Part shown: positions 38,742-47,454 of the stretch, in pieces
Layout of the letters: every line of letters begins with the position of its first letter
How positions within the stretch are numbered: position 1 is the first letter of the stretch
Assembly (NCBI GenBank): GCA_963697285.1
Contig: CAVONI010000011.1
Coordinates: 744,001 to 808,000, forward strand
DNA length: 64,000 bases
Direction of reading: 5' to 3'
Origin: JAEUQQ01 sp963697285
Lineage (GTDB): Bacteria; Acidobacteriota; Vicinamibacteria; Vicinamibacterales; JAFNAJ01
Notes under the pieces: model-generated
The model's input: only the letters and a program-made list of their open reading frames with translations
Database searches by the model: none
What the model was told of the DNA's origin: nothing
Translations under genes and position numbers: made by a program

Positions 38742-38809
38742 CGCCACCTCCCGAGAGACTCGATGCCCCTCCCGGGGTTTCGGAGTCTGACAACATCGAC
38801 TGACGCACC

Positions 38810-39535
38810 ATGGCTGCCATCGAACATGCGGTGAAGTCGGCACAGCGCCTGTTGGTCATCACCGGCGCCGGCGTATCTGCCGAGAGTGGAATTCCCACGT
38901 TCCGAGACCCTGCCGGCTGGTGGAAGACCTACCGCCCCGAAGACCTCGCGACGCCTGAGGCGTTCGAGCGCGATCCGCTCACCGTCTGGAGCTGGTACGA
39001 CAAGCGGCGGCAGACCGTCGCGCGTGCCGCGCCCAATCCAGCCCACCTGGCCCTGGCACGCGCCGAGGCGAGCGGATGCCGGGTAGCCATCATCACGCAG
39101 AACGTCGATGACCTGCACGAGCGGGCGGGCAGCCGCGACGTGGTCCATGTGCACGGGAGCCTCTGGCAACTCCGGTGCACGGTCGAGGGCACCGTGTTCG
39201 ACGACCGGCGCGTTCCGCTTCCCGAACTGCCGCCGCGCTGCGCGTGCGGCCAGCTGGCCAGGCCGCACATCGTGTGGTTCGGCGAATACCTGCCCCAGCC
39301 AGCGCTCGATCGTGTCGAGGCGATGCTCGACGAGTCGTTCGACGTCGTCCTCGTCGTCGGGACCGAGGCCACGTTCGGCTACATCCGGCAGTGGGCGGTG
39401 CACGCGAAGCAGCGCGGCGCGCTCCTCGTCGAGGTGAACCCGCGCGACACGCCGCTCACGCCGCACTGCGATGCGCGCATCAGCGGGACCGCCGCCGCGG
39501 CCCTCGACACGCACCTGCCTGGCCTCGCGCGCTGA
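38810..39535 (+). CDS. Sir2-family NAD-dependent protein deacylase
   Basis: 241 residues. GAGVSAESGIPTFRD binds NAD; TQNVDDLHERAG and VVHVHGS (catalytic His) follow; PHIVWFGE and VVGTEA close the fold. SWYDKRR contains the Tyr-x-x-Arg pair that marks class III sirtuins (CobB/SIRT5), predicting desuccinylase or demalonylase activity as well as deacetylation. The zinc site keeps a single Cys where a C-x-x-C pair is common (LRCTVEG) plus CACG, similar to CobB of E. coli. It follows the VOC gene by 68 bases on the same strand; a shared transcript is possible. Confidence 0.9.
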   Translation: MAAIEHAVKSAQRLLVITGAGVSAESGIPTFRDPAGWWKTYRPEDLATPEAFERDPLTVWSWYDKRRQTVARAAPNPAHLALARAEASGCRVAIITQNVDDLHERAGSRDVVHVHGSLWQLRCTVEGTVFDDRRVPLPELPPRCACGQLARPHIVWFGEYLPQPALDRVEAMLDESFDVVLVVGTEATFGYIRQWAVHAKQRGALLVEVNPRDTPLTPHCDARISGTAAAALDTHLPGLAR

Positions 39536-39591
39536 CGACGCGATGCGTCAGCGGCCGCGGGCGATGCGTCGGCGGCCGTGGCGCCCCGCCC

Positions 39592-40713
39592 TCACACCTT
39601 GACACCGAGGAACCGGCGCGCCGCGGCGGTCGCGAGGCCGAGCGTCCCGTAGCGCTCCCGGTAGATTTGCGCGTAGAGCGCGGGCAGGGTCTTCGGGGGG
39701 ATGCGCGTGGTGTCCTTCCGGTGCAACGCCAGTGCCTCGGCTGGGCACGTCCCGACGCACAAGGCGCAGCCGATGCAGTTCGAGCGCGCAACGACGGCGG
39801 CCCCCGTCTCCAGCGAGATGGCGTCCATCGGGCAACGCGTCTCGCACGTGCCGCACGCTGAGCACAGGGTCGCGTCGGCCTCGGCATAGTAGTTCGTGCT
39901 GAAGTACGCGGCGGGCTCGGGCAGCCGCTTGGCGGTGGTGAGGACGCCGCAGCAGCATCCGCAGCAACAGCACACGAACAGCGGCTCCTGTGTGTTGCCC
40001 GGCTGGAGCACGAGACCGTCGCGGTCGGCCTCGTCGAGCAGCTGCAGCATGTCGTCCTTCGCGATGAACCTGCCCGACCCGGCCTCGACGACGCCCCGGG
40101 CCGCCGCGCCGAACGTGAGGCATGTCTCATGACGGGCTGTCTGCGTGCACGCGTGGCCGACGAGCGACTTGCCCAGGCGGCAGATGCACTCGGTCACCGC
40201 GAAGGGGCCGGCAGATGCGCGGACGTATGCCCGGATGTCATCGTACGTCGCCACGTCGCGATCCACGGCGATGCTGATGTTGACGGGCACCGTCCGCATC
40301 TGCGTCGTCTTCGTGGTGTGCAGGCCCTGCGCGAAGCCGTCGCGGAAGTACTCGAGCACGTCGGCTTCAAGTTCGGCGCTCAGTCTGGGCAGCTGCAGCT
40401 CGTAGATGCCGACGACGAACGGGAGCTTGCCGTATCGCGGCTGCCGTCGCCCGACGCGCAGGATGAGCCCCCGCTCGGCCATCGAGTCGAGCGCACGGCG
40501 GAGTTCCTCGGACGAATAGCGTGACCGCACGCGCCGATGGATGGTCGATGGCGGTTCCGCGATCGCGCTCAGTTCCAGCGCGAGCGCGGCGTCCTCGGCC
40601 GAGAACAGGCGTTTCAGGATTCGAAGTTCGACACCCGACTCGGTGGCGGGAAAGCCCACGGGCATCCGGTCGAGATGCTGCTGCAATCGCCGATAGAGGT
40701 CGCGCTCGTCCAC
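39592..40713 (-). CDS. Winged-helix plus 2x[4Fe-4S] ferredoxin-like protein with a CCCCGCCCG motif
   Basis: About 373 residues from the GTG at 40713, which has GGAGG 8 bases upstream; the longer frame to 40758 lacks one. The N-terminal 110 residues resemble a winged-helix domain (VELRILKRLFSAEDAALALELS, STIHRRVRSRYSSEELRRALDSMAERGL). A middle domain has CICR and HETCLTFG cysteines and then VCCCCGCCCGVL. The C-terminus has two classical ferredoxin sites, CSACGTCETRCPMDAI and CIGCALCVGTCPAEAL. Relatives are annotated as 4Fe-4S proteins linked to redox or aromatic-CoA metabolism; their role is unproven. A DNA-binding Fe-S switch or an electron-transfer protein are both possible. Monocistronic. 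Confidence 0.7.
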   Translation of the reverse strand: MDERDLYRRLQQHLDRMPVGFPATESGVELRILKRLFSAEDAALALELSAIAEPPSTIHRRVRSRYSSEELRRALDSMAERGLILRVGRRQPRYGKLPFVVGIYELQLPRLSAELEADVLEYFRDGFAQGLHTTKTTQMRTVPVNISIAVDRDVATYDDIRAYVRASAGPFAVTECICRLGKSLVGHACTQTARHETCLTFGAAARGVVEAGSGRFIAKDDMLQLLDEADRDGLVLQPGNTQEPLFVCCCCGCCCGVLTTAKRLPEPAAYFSTNYYAEADATLCSACGTCETRCPMDAISLETGAAVVARSNCIGCALCVGTCPAEALALHRKDTTRIPPKTLPALYAQIYRERYGTLGLATAAARRFLGVKV

Positions 40714-40999
40714 CGTCGTCGCCTCCCGTCCGCACGCGGAACCCGCGGACAGGGCCACATCCTACCGCGATCGTCCTGCGAGCAGCCACGACACCGGCCA
40801 GGCGGGCCCCGGCTCAGACCCGGGGCGCGGGGCGCACGTCGGCTGGCGTGTTGGCAGGACGTCGGCTGGCTGGCGAACCACACCCGGGTGTTGGTATCCT
40901 GTGCCCACTTTTCGGCACGACAACCGGTCGTGCCCTGGAACCTCTCGAAGGTCCCTGCCTGTGTGCCGCAGCTTTCATAGCTCCGATGGATGGTGACGC

Positions 41000-42118
41000 A
41001 TGCCGAAATACAAGATTGCCTGGTTGCCCGGTGACGGGGTTGGCGTGGACGTCATGGACGCCACCCGGATCGTGCTCGATCGTCTGGGGTTCGATGCCGA
41101 GTACATCCACGGCGACATCGGATGGGAGTTCTGGTGTCGCGAAGGCGACGCACTACCGGCACGGACAGTCGAGTTGCTGAAGAACGTCGATGCGGCGCTC
41201 TTCGGCGCCATCACGTCGAAGCCGGTGAAGGCCGCCGAGGCCGAACTGGTGCCGGCGCTTCGCGGCACCGGCCTCGTGTATCGCTCCCCCATCGTCCGCA
41301 TGCGGCAGACGTTCGACCTTTACAACTGCCTGCGCCCGATGAAGGCCTACCCGGGCAATCCGCTCAACCACGACGACGCCATCGACCTCGTGATGTTCCG
41401 CGAGAACACCGAAGACCTGTACGCCGGCGTCGAGTTCAACCCGGTGCCGCCGCAACTGGCCGAGACGCTCGGCGCCCAGTCGAAGGCCTTCGCACCCTTC
41501 GCGGGCCTGGCCGGCGACCAGTACGCGATATCGTGCAAGATCAACACGAGGCACGGCTCCGAGCGCATCGCCGATGCCGCGTTCCAGTTCGCCAGGAAGC
41601 AGGGCCGCAAGAAGGTCACGATCATCCACAAGGCCAACGTGGTGCGCGCCTCGGATGGCCTCTTCCTCGAGACGGCCAGGGAGGTGGCGGCCCGCTACCC
41701 CGACGTGGCGTGCGACGAAGCCAACGTCGATGCGATCATGATGTGGCTGCTGAAGAACCCGCTCAACTACGACGTGCTGGTCGCGCCCAACCTGTACGGC
41801 GACATCGTCTCTGACCTGTGCGCGCAGATGGTGGGCGGGCTCGGCTTCGCCTGCTCGGGCAACATCGGCGACCGGCTCGGCGTCTTCGAGCCAACGCACG
41901 GCTCCGCGCCCAAGTACGCCGGCCAGAACAAGGTGAACCCGATTGCCACCATCCTGACGGCCAGGATGATGCTCGACTGGCTCGGTGAACACGAACAGGC
42001 CAACCGGGTCGAACGTGCGACGGCCGCTGTGATCAAGGAGGGCGTGGTCCGCACCTACGACATGGGCGGGCGCGCCACGACAACGGAGATGGCCGAGGCG
42101 ATCGCTCGCCAGCTCTGA
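41000..42118 (+). CDS. Isocitrate/isopropylmalate dehydrogenase-family enzyme
   Basis: 372 residues. An NAD(P)-dependent beta-decarboxylating dehydrogenase of 2-hydroxy acids. GDGVGVDVM near the start, FDLYNCLRP (substrate-binding helix), RENTEDLYAG (catalytic Tyr), HKANVVRASDG (catalytic Lys), DIVSDLCAQMVGGLG (metal Asp) and EPTHGSAPKYAG (NAD site) are all present. The RENTEDLYAG form is that of isocitrate/homoisocitrate enzymes, not the RELTGGIYFG of LeuB, so a tricarboxylic or other bulky substrate is likely. First gene of an operon with a lyase, CoA-transferase and hydratase, which argues against the TCA-cycle enzyme itself. Confidence 0.85.
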   Translation: MPKYKIAWLPGDGVGVDVMDATRIVLDRLGFDAEYIHGDIGWEFWCREGDALPARTVELLKNVDAALFGAITSKPVKAAEAELVPALRGTGLVYRSPIVRMRQTFDLYNCLRPMKAYPGNPLNHDDAIDLVMFRENTEDLYAGVEFNPVPPQLAETLGAQSKAFAPFAGLAGDQYAISCKINTRHGSERIADAAFQFARKQGRKKVTIIHKANVVRASDGLFLETAREVAARYPDVACDEANVDAIMMWLLKNPLNYDVLVAPNLYGDIVSDLCAQMVGGLGFACSGNIGDRLGVFEPTHGSAPKYAGQNKVNPIATILTARMMLDWLGEHEQANRVERATAAVIKEGVVRTYDMGGRATTTEMAEAIARQL

Positions 42119-42164
42119 CAGACATCCGTCCTCGGGCAGCGTCCCGGGAAGGGGAAGGCCGCGC

Positions 42165-43103
42165 GTGCACAACAAACGCATCGTCCTCCACGACGTCGGC
42201 ATGCGAGACGGTCTGCAGATCGAGGAGCAGACCGTCCCCACCGATCGCAAGCTCGAATGGATCGCGCGCCTCGCCCGCTCGGGCGTTGACATGATCCAGG
42301 TGGGCTCCTTCGTCAACCCGCAGAAGGTGCCGCAGATGAGCGACACCGACGAGCTGTTTCGACGCCTGTCTGCGGTGCCCGGGCGGCCTGGCCTTGTGTA
42401 CTCGGGCCTGGTGCTCAACGAGAAGGGCCTCGAACGCGGCCTCGCGTGCGGCGTCGAGTACTTCTGCATGGGCGTGTCGGCCAGCGACACCCACAGCCGC
42501 AAGAACACCGGCATGACGACCGCCGATGCCACGGATCGCATCATCGCCATGGGCCGCCAGGCCACCGCTGCCGGCAAGGGCGTCCAGGTGTCGGTGCAGT
42601 CGGCATTCGGGTGCGGATTCGAGGGTCCGGTGCCGCAGGCCCGCGTGCTGGCGATCGCCAGGCGGTTCGTCGACGCCGGGCTGACCACGGTCAGCCTCGC
42701 CGACACCGCCGGCCATGCCGATCCCGCGCAGGTCGAGGAACTCTGCGGCGCCGTTGCCGCGCTCGGCCGCGAGGTGTCGCTCGTCTGCCATTTCCACGAC
42801 ACGTACGGTCTCGGGCTCGCCAACGTGTACGCGGCATGGCGTGCAGGCGCCACGACGATCGAGTCGGCCTTCGGCGGCCTGGGCGGCTGCCCCTTCACCG
42901 CCGTTGCCGCCGGCAACGTGTGCACCGAGGACGTCGTGCACCTGCTTCACCGTTTCAACCTGCGGCGCGACATCGACATCGAGCCCATCGTGGCCGTGAC
43001 GCGCGACGCCGCCGCGTTCTTCGGCCGCGAGTTGCCGGGCACGATCCACCGCACCGGCGAGATCCCGCACGCGGGACGGTTCGCACCTCCCGCAACGACG
43101 TGA
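42165..43103 (+). CDS. HMG-CoA-lyase-family enzyme
   Basis: 312 residues in a TIM-barrel fold. GTG start at 42165, with GGGGAAGG upstream. MRDGLQIEEQ holds the catalytic Arg-Asp and metal Asp; CHFHDTYG gives the two metal His; FGGLGGCPFT has the loop Cys of true HMG-CoA lyases. It cleaves a 3-hydroxy-3-methyl (or similar) acyl-CoA to acetyl-CoA plus a 2-oxo or 3-oxo acid. Citramalyl-CoA lyase of the 3-hydroxypropionate bicycle belongs to this family. It ends 8 bases before a CaiB/BaiF transferase start, the partner seen in that pathway. Confidence 0.85.
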   Translation: MHNKRIVLHDVGMRDGLQIEEQTVPTDRKLEWIARLARSGVDMIQVGSFVNPQKVPQMSDTDELFRRLSAVPGRPGLVYSGLVLNEKGLERGLACGVEYFCMGVSASDTHSRKNTGMTTADATDRIIAMGRQATAAGKGVQVSVQSAFGCGFEGPVPQARVLAIARRFVDAGLTTVSLADTAGHADPAQVEELCGAVAALGREVSLVCHFHDTYGLGLANVYAAWRAGATTIESAFGGLGGCPFTAVAAGNVCTEDVVHLLHRFNLRRDIDIEPIVAVTRDAAAFFGRELPGTIHRTGEIPHAGRFAPPATT

Positions 43104-43110
43104 GGACGAC

Positions 43111-44304
43111 ATGAAACTGCTCGACGGCGTGCGCGTGCTCGACCTGACCAACGTGCTGGCCGGGCCGTTCGCGACGGTGCACCTCGCCCTGCTCGGCGCA
43201 GACGTGATCAAGATCGAGAACCCCGAGGGAGGCGACCTCGCCCGCGCGCTGGGCAACGTGCCCGCCCTGAACCAGCAGCTGATGGGGACGAGCTTCCTCG
43301 CCCAGAACGCCAACAAGCGCTCGTTGACGCTGAACCTCAAGCACGATGAGGCCCGGGAGATCTTCCGTGCGCTGGTGCAGACCGCCGACGTCCTGGTCGA
43401 GAACTTCCGTCCCGGGGTCATGACGCGCCTGGGCCTCGGCTACGACACGCTGCGCGAGCAGAACCCGCGCCTGATCTACTGCGCGATCTCCGGGTTCGGC
43501 CAGACGGGTCCCGACGCCAGCAAGCCGGCCTACGATCAGATCATCCAGGGGCTCAGCGGCGTCATGGACGTCAACGGCGACGAGCGCCTGCACCCGCTCC
43601 GCTGCGGATTCCCGATCTGCGACACCGTCGGCGGCCTCAATGCCGCGTTCGCCGTCATGGCCGCGCTCTACCATCGCGAGCGCACGGGCGAGAGCCAGTA
43701 CGTCGACGTCGCGATGCTCGACTCGGTGATGCCGCACATGGCGTGGGTCGCGGCCAACCTGCTGATCGGCGGCGTGCCGCCCGTCCCCATGGGCAACGAC
43801 AACTTCACCGCGGCGCCGTCTGGCGTGTTCGCCACGGCGGATGGCTGCATGAACATCGCCGCGAACCAGCAGGCCCAGTGGGAAGCGGTGTGCGACGTCC
43901 TCGGCGTCCCCGAGTTGACCACCGACGAGCGCTTCCAGAAGCGCGACGCGCGCAAGGCGAACCGGAAGCTCCTCACGCCGCTGCTCGAAGCGCGGCTCAC
44001 CACCAGGCCGACGGCGCACTGGGTCGAGGCCCTCAATGCGCGTGGAGTGCCGTCTGGCGAAGTCCTCGATCTCGCGGCCGCGCTCTCCCAGCCACAGATC
44101 CGGCACCGGGGCACGCTGCAGACCGTGCACGAACCCGGCATCGGCGACCTGACGCTCTTCAACCTGACGGCGAAGTTCGAGAAGACACCTGCCGCCATCG
44201 AGGCGCCGCCACCACGCCTCTCGGCGGACACCGACGACATCCTTGGCGAGCTCGGGTATTCGGGCGACGCCATCACCGCATTGCGACAGAAGGGAGTCGT
44301 GTAG
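43111..44304 (+). CDS. CaiB/BaiF family III CoA-transferase
   Basis: 397 residues, standard for the family. Characteristic elements are VRVLDLTNVLAGPFAT, LGADVIKIENPEGGD, NANKRSLTLNLK, NFRPGVMTRLGLGYDTL, CAISGFGQTGP and AYDQIIQGLSGVM, with the catalytic Asp in the last (as in formyl-CoA transferase). It moves CoA between carboxylic acids, commonly using succinyl-CoA. Placed between an HMG-CoA-lyase-like enzyme and LeuCD-like hydratase, it probably charges or discharges the hydroxy acid that these enzymes handle. Tight spacing (7 bases before, 3 after) indicates one operon. Confidence 0.9.
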   Translation: MKLLDGVRVLDLTNVLAGPFATVHLALLGADVIKIENPEGGDLARALGNVPALNQQLMGTSFLAQNANKRSLTLNLKHDEAREIFRALVQTADVLVENFRPGVMTRLGLGYDTLREQNPRLIYCAISGFGQTGPDASKPAYDQIIQGLSGVMDVNGDERLHPLRCGFPICDTVGGLNAAFAVMAALYHRERTGESQYVDVAMLDSVMPHMAWVAANLLIGGVPPVPMGNDNFTAAPSGVFATADGCMNIAANQQAQWEAVCDVLGVPELTTDERFQKRDARKANRKLLTPLLEARLTTRPTAHWVEALNARGVPSGEVLDLAAALSQPQIRHRGTLQTVHEPGIGDLTLFNLTAKFEKTPAAIEAPPPRLSADTDDILGELGYSGDAITALRQKGVV

Positions 44305-44307
44305 CTC

Positions 44308-45597
44308 ATGGGCATGACCGTTGCGCAGAAGATCCTGGCCAGGGCCTCGGGCCTGCCGTACGTGAACGTCGGCGACGTCGTCGAACCGGCGGTCGATCTC
44401 GCGATGTCACACGAGAACACGGCCCTCGTCATCAACCAGTTCCTCGAGCTCTACGACGGCACGGGGTTGACGCCCCGAGTCTGGGATCCGAAGAAGATCG
44501 CCGTAATCTTCGACCACCGGGTGCCGGCGGAATCGGCGAAGACCGCAACGAACCAGAAGAAGGTCCGCGAGTTCGTCGCCGCAAACGGCATCGGGAAGTT
44601 CCACGACGTGCGCGGTGACAGCGGAGGAATCTGCCACCAGGTGATGGCCGAGGAGGGCTACGACCGACCCGGGTACCTGATCGTGGGCGCAGACAGTCAC
44701 ATGACCAGCCACGGTGCCATCGGCGCGCTCGCGTTCGGGATGGGCGCCACCGAGATCGCATCGGCGTGGGCGCTGGGCCGCGCGCTCAACATCGAGGTGC
44801 CGGCGTCGATCAAGGTCGTCGCCACGGGCCGATTCAGTGACGCGGTCACCCCGAAGGACCTGATCCTGCACCTGGTCGGCTTGCTCACCGCCGAAGGCGC
44901 CAACTTCAAGGTCATCGAGTTCCACGGCGACGCGATCACGAACATGTCGACGTCGGGACGCCTCGTGCTCTGCAACATGTCGGTCGAGGCCGGGGCCACG
45001 TCGGGCATCGTGCCGGCCGATGCGGAAACGGTGCGCTACCTTCGCGACGAAGCCGGCGTCACCGACCCGCTCGACCTCGTGCAGCCGGATGCCGACGCCG
45101 TCTACGACCGGGTCGTCACCATCGACGTCGGGGCGCTCGCGCCCCAGGTCGCGTGCCCGCACACGGTCGACAACGTGAAGCCGGTCGGCGCGGTCGCCGG
45201 CACGAAGGTGCACCAGATCGTCGTCGGCTCGTGCACCAACGGCCGGATCGACGATCTCGAAGTGGTGGCCACACGCCTCAAGGGCCGCAAGGTGGCCCAG
45301 GGCGTGCGCATGCTCGTCTTCCCCGCCTCGTGGCGGATCTACAAGGAAGCGATGCGGCGCGGCTATCTCGGCGACCTCATCGACGCCGGCGCCGTGGTCA
45401 TGAATCCCGGGTGCGGGTGCTGCCTGGGGATCCACCAGGGGGCGATGGGCGACGGCGAGACGTCGCTCTCGACCACCAACCGCAACTTCAAGGGGCGCCA
45501 GGGCAACCCGACCGCCTACGTGTACTTGTGCTCGCCCGCCGTGGCCGCAGCCAGTGCCGTCACGGGCGTCATCACCGATCCGCGCGAGGAGGTCTGA
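44308..45597 (+). CDS. LeuC-like aconitase-family hydratase, large subunit
   Basis: 429 residues. The [4Fe-4S] cluster Cys residues are in VGSCTNGR and NPGCGCCLG, both in place. GDSGGICHQVMAEEG and GADSHMTSHGAIGALAFGMGATE are the usual substrate and cluster-loop segments of isopropylmalate/homoaconitate/methylmalate hydratases. It isomerises a hydroxy di- or tricarboxylate with its small subunit encoded next. The short length, against about 470 for LeuC of enterobacteria, matches the archaeal-type HacA/LeuC2 branch. Substrate inferred only from operon context. Confidence 0.9.
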   Translation: MGMTVAQKILARASGLPYVNVGDVVEPAVDLAMSHENTALVINQFLELYDGTGLTPRVWDPKKIAVIFDHRVPAESAKTATNQKKVREFVAANGIGKFHDVRGDSGGICHQVMAEEGYDRPGYLIVGADSHMTSHGAIGALAFGMGATEIASAWALGRALNIEVPASIKVVATGRFSDAVTPKDLILHLVGLLTAEGANFKVIEFHGDAITNMSTSGRLVLCNMSVEAGATSGIVPADAETVRYLRDEAGVTDPLDLVQPDADAVYDRVVTIDVGALAPQVACPHTVDNVKPVGAVAGTKVHQIVVGSCTNGRIDDLEVVATRLKGRKVAQGVRMLVFPASWRIYKEAMRRGYLGDLIDAGAVVMNPGCGCCLGIHQGAMGDGETSLSTTNRNFKGRQGNPTAYVYLCSPAVAAASAVTGVITDPREEV

Positions 45598-45602
45598 ACA
45601 CC

Positions 45603-46109
45603 ATGGCCACCGTGGTCTATACCGTCGGCGACGATGTGTCGACCGACGCCATCTATCCGGGCCGCTTCATGGCGACGGTGCTCCCGTCTGAAACGCCGCA
45701 GTTCTGTTTCGCCGACGACAAGGCGTTCAACGCGGCGCTGCAGCAGAAGTCGATCGCGCCCGGCAGCGCGATCGTCGCGGGTCAGAACTTCGGTTGCGGC
45801 TCGTCGCGTGAGCAGGCGGCGTCAACGCTCAAGGCGCACGGACTCGTCGTCATCGCCCGTGGCTTCGCGAGGATCTTCCTCCAGAACTCGTGCAACCTCG
45901 GGCTGCGCACGGTGATCTGCCCCGCCATCGAGGCGAGCGTCGGCGACGAACTGGACCTCACGCGGACGCACGTGCAGAACATCACGACGGGCAAGGTGTT
46001 CCCGATACAGCCGCTGCCGCCTGCGCGGCAGGCGATCATCGACGCTGGTGGCCTCATCGCGTACGCGCGGTCGCGGCTGCTGATCGAGCGGGCTGGCCAG
46101 CCGCGATGA
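45603..46109 (+). CDS. LeuD-like aconitase-family hydratase, small subunit
   Basis: 168 residues, archaeal-type LeuD/HacB length. VGDDVSTDAIYPGRFM is the entry loop and AGQNFGCGSSREQA is the hallmark turn that positions substrate carboxylates. RGFARIFLQNSCNLGL follows. It forms the swivel domain for the preceding large subunit. Substrate choice in these enzymes lies in the loop after TDAIYPG. The stop overlaps the ATG of the P1 peptidase (ATGA at 46106-46109). Confidence 0.9.
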   Translation: MATVVYTVGDDVSTDAIYPGRFMATVLPSETPQFCFADDKAFNAALQQKSIAPGSAIVAGQNFGCGSSREQAASTLKAHGLVVIARGFARIFLQNSCNLGLRTVICPAIEASVGDELDLTRTHVQNITTGKVFPIQPLPPARQAIIDAGGLIAYARSRLLIERAGQPR

Positions 46110-47374
46110 TGGCGCTCACGCGCACGACGCCTCTCCTCCCGGCCTTCGGCATCGCTATCGGCATCGGCCTTGCCTCGCTCGGCGCCGCGCCCACTGCTGC
46201 CCAGCAGGCGACCGCGCCGTCGCCGAAACCGCGGGCACGTGACCTGGGCCTGTCGATCCTGGTCGGTGGCGTGCCGGGCGCGCTCGATGCCATCACCGAC
46301 GTCGCCGGGGTCGAGGTCGGGCACACCACCCTCGTGTCTGGCGATGGCCCCCTCGTCGCCGGGAAGGGCCCCGTGCGGACGGGCGTCACCGTGGTGCACC
46401 CGCGAGGCAAGGCCAGCAGCGACCCCGTGTTCGGCGCCTGGTTCACGCTCAACGGCAACGGCGAGATGACCGGCACCACGTGGCTGCAGGAGAGCGGTTT
46501 CCTCGAGGGCCCGATCGCCATCACCAATACGCACAGCGTCGGCGTGGTCCGTGACGCCATCCTCCAGTGGCAGGCATCGCGGCCCGGCCTTCAGCCGTGG
46601 GGGCTGCCCGTCGTGGCCGAGACCTACGATGGTGTCCTGAACGACATCAACGGCTTCCACGTGACGCCCGATCACGTGGCGCGTGCGCTCGACACGGCGC
46701 GCGGTGGCCCGGTCGCCGAAGGCAACGTGGGCGGCGGCACCGGCATGATCTGTCACCGCTTCAAGGGCGGCATCGGCACAGCCTCGCGCGTGCTGCCCGC
46801 GGAGGCCGGCGGATTCACGGTGGGCGTGCTCGTGCAGTGCAACTACGGCAGCCGCGACGCCCTGCGCGTGGCCGGTGTGCCCGTCGGCGCCGAGATGGCC
46901 GACCTGCTCCCCTGCCGGACGACCGATACGGTCAACGCGGCGGGGATCGAGGCGCGGTGTGGTGAGGCGCCGGGCGGCGTCCGCAACGACGACCGCGACA
47001 TGGGGTCGATCATCGCGGTCGTGGCGACCGATGCGCCGCTGCTGCCACACCAGTTGAAGCGGATCGCCACGCGCGTGTCGCTGGGCGTCGGGCGCATGGG
47101 CGGATACGGCGGCAACTCGTCGGGCGACATCTTCGTGGCGTTCTCGACCGCCAATGCCCGGTCGGGAGGCGAGGCCGGCACCGCCCGCGTCGACATGCTG
47201 CCGAACGCGCGCATCACGCCGTTGTTCACGGCGACGGTGCAGGCCACCGAGGAAGCGATCCTGAACGCGCTGCTTGCGGCCGAGACGATGACGGGGGCTG
47301 ACGGTGTGCGCGTTTTCGCCCTGTCGCACGACCGGTTGCTGGCCGCGGTGCGCAAGTACGGACGGCTCCGCTAA
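46106..47374 (+). CDS. P1-family (DmpA-like) aminopeptidase, exported
   Basis: About 422 residues. Signal peptide ending near AAQQ, then the Ntn-hydrolase-like P1 fold: ITDVAGVEVGHTTL, VRTGVTVVHPRG, AITNTHSVGVVRDA, VGGGTGMICHRFKGGIGTASR, and GYGGNSSGDIFVAFST, where the Ser of the NSSGD turn becomes the new N-terminal nucleophile after self-cleavage. Members release N-terminal D- or L- or beta-amino acids from peptides. Overlaps the preceding hydratase gene by four bases, so it is translated from the same mRNA, although its link to that pathway is unclear. Confidence 0.9.
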   Translation: MMALTRTTPLLPAFGIAIGIGLASLGAAPTAAQQATAPSPKPRARDLGLSILVGGVPGALDAITDVAGVEVGHTTLVSGDGPLVAGKGPVRTGVTVVHPRGKASSDPVFGAWFTLNGNGEMTGTTWLQESGFLEGPIAITNTHSVGVVRDAILQWQASRPGLQPWGLPVVAETYDGVLNDINGFHVTPDHVARALDTARGGPVAEGNVGGGTGMICHRFKGGIGTASRVLPAEAGGFTVGVLVQCNYGSRDALRVAGVPVGAEMADLLPCRTTDTVNAAGIEARCGEAPGGVRNDDRDMGSIIAVVATDAPLLPHQLKRIATRVSLGVGRMGGYGGNSSGDIFVAFSTANARSGGEAGTARVDMLPNARITPLFTATVQATEEAILNALLAAETMTGADGVRVFALSHDRLLAAVRKYGRLR

Positions 47375-47454
47375 GCCTGGCTCCAGGGCCGGCGGGGGGA
47401 ACCCCAGCAGAGCCGGCCTCGTCATCGTCGTGCGTGGATCGTCGAGGAGGTTCG

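Noticed and set aside
41000..46109. Ordinary leucine biosynthesis (leuBCD) cluster
   Set aside because: The dehydrogenase has isocitrate-type RENTEDLYAG rather than the LeuB motif, there is no leuA, and a lyase and CoA-transferase sit between; kept only as an alternative.
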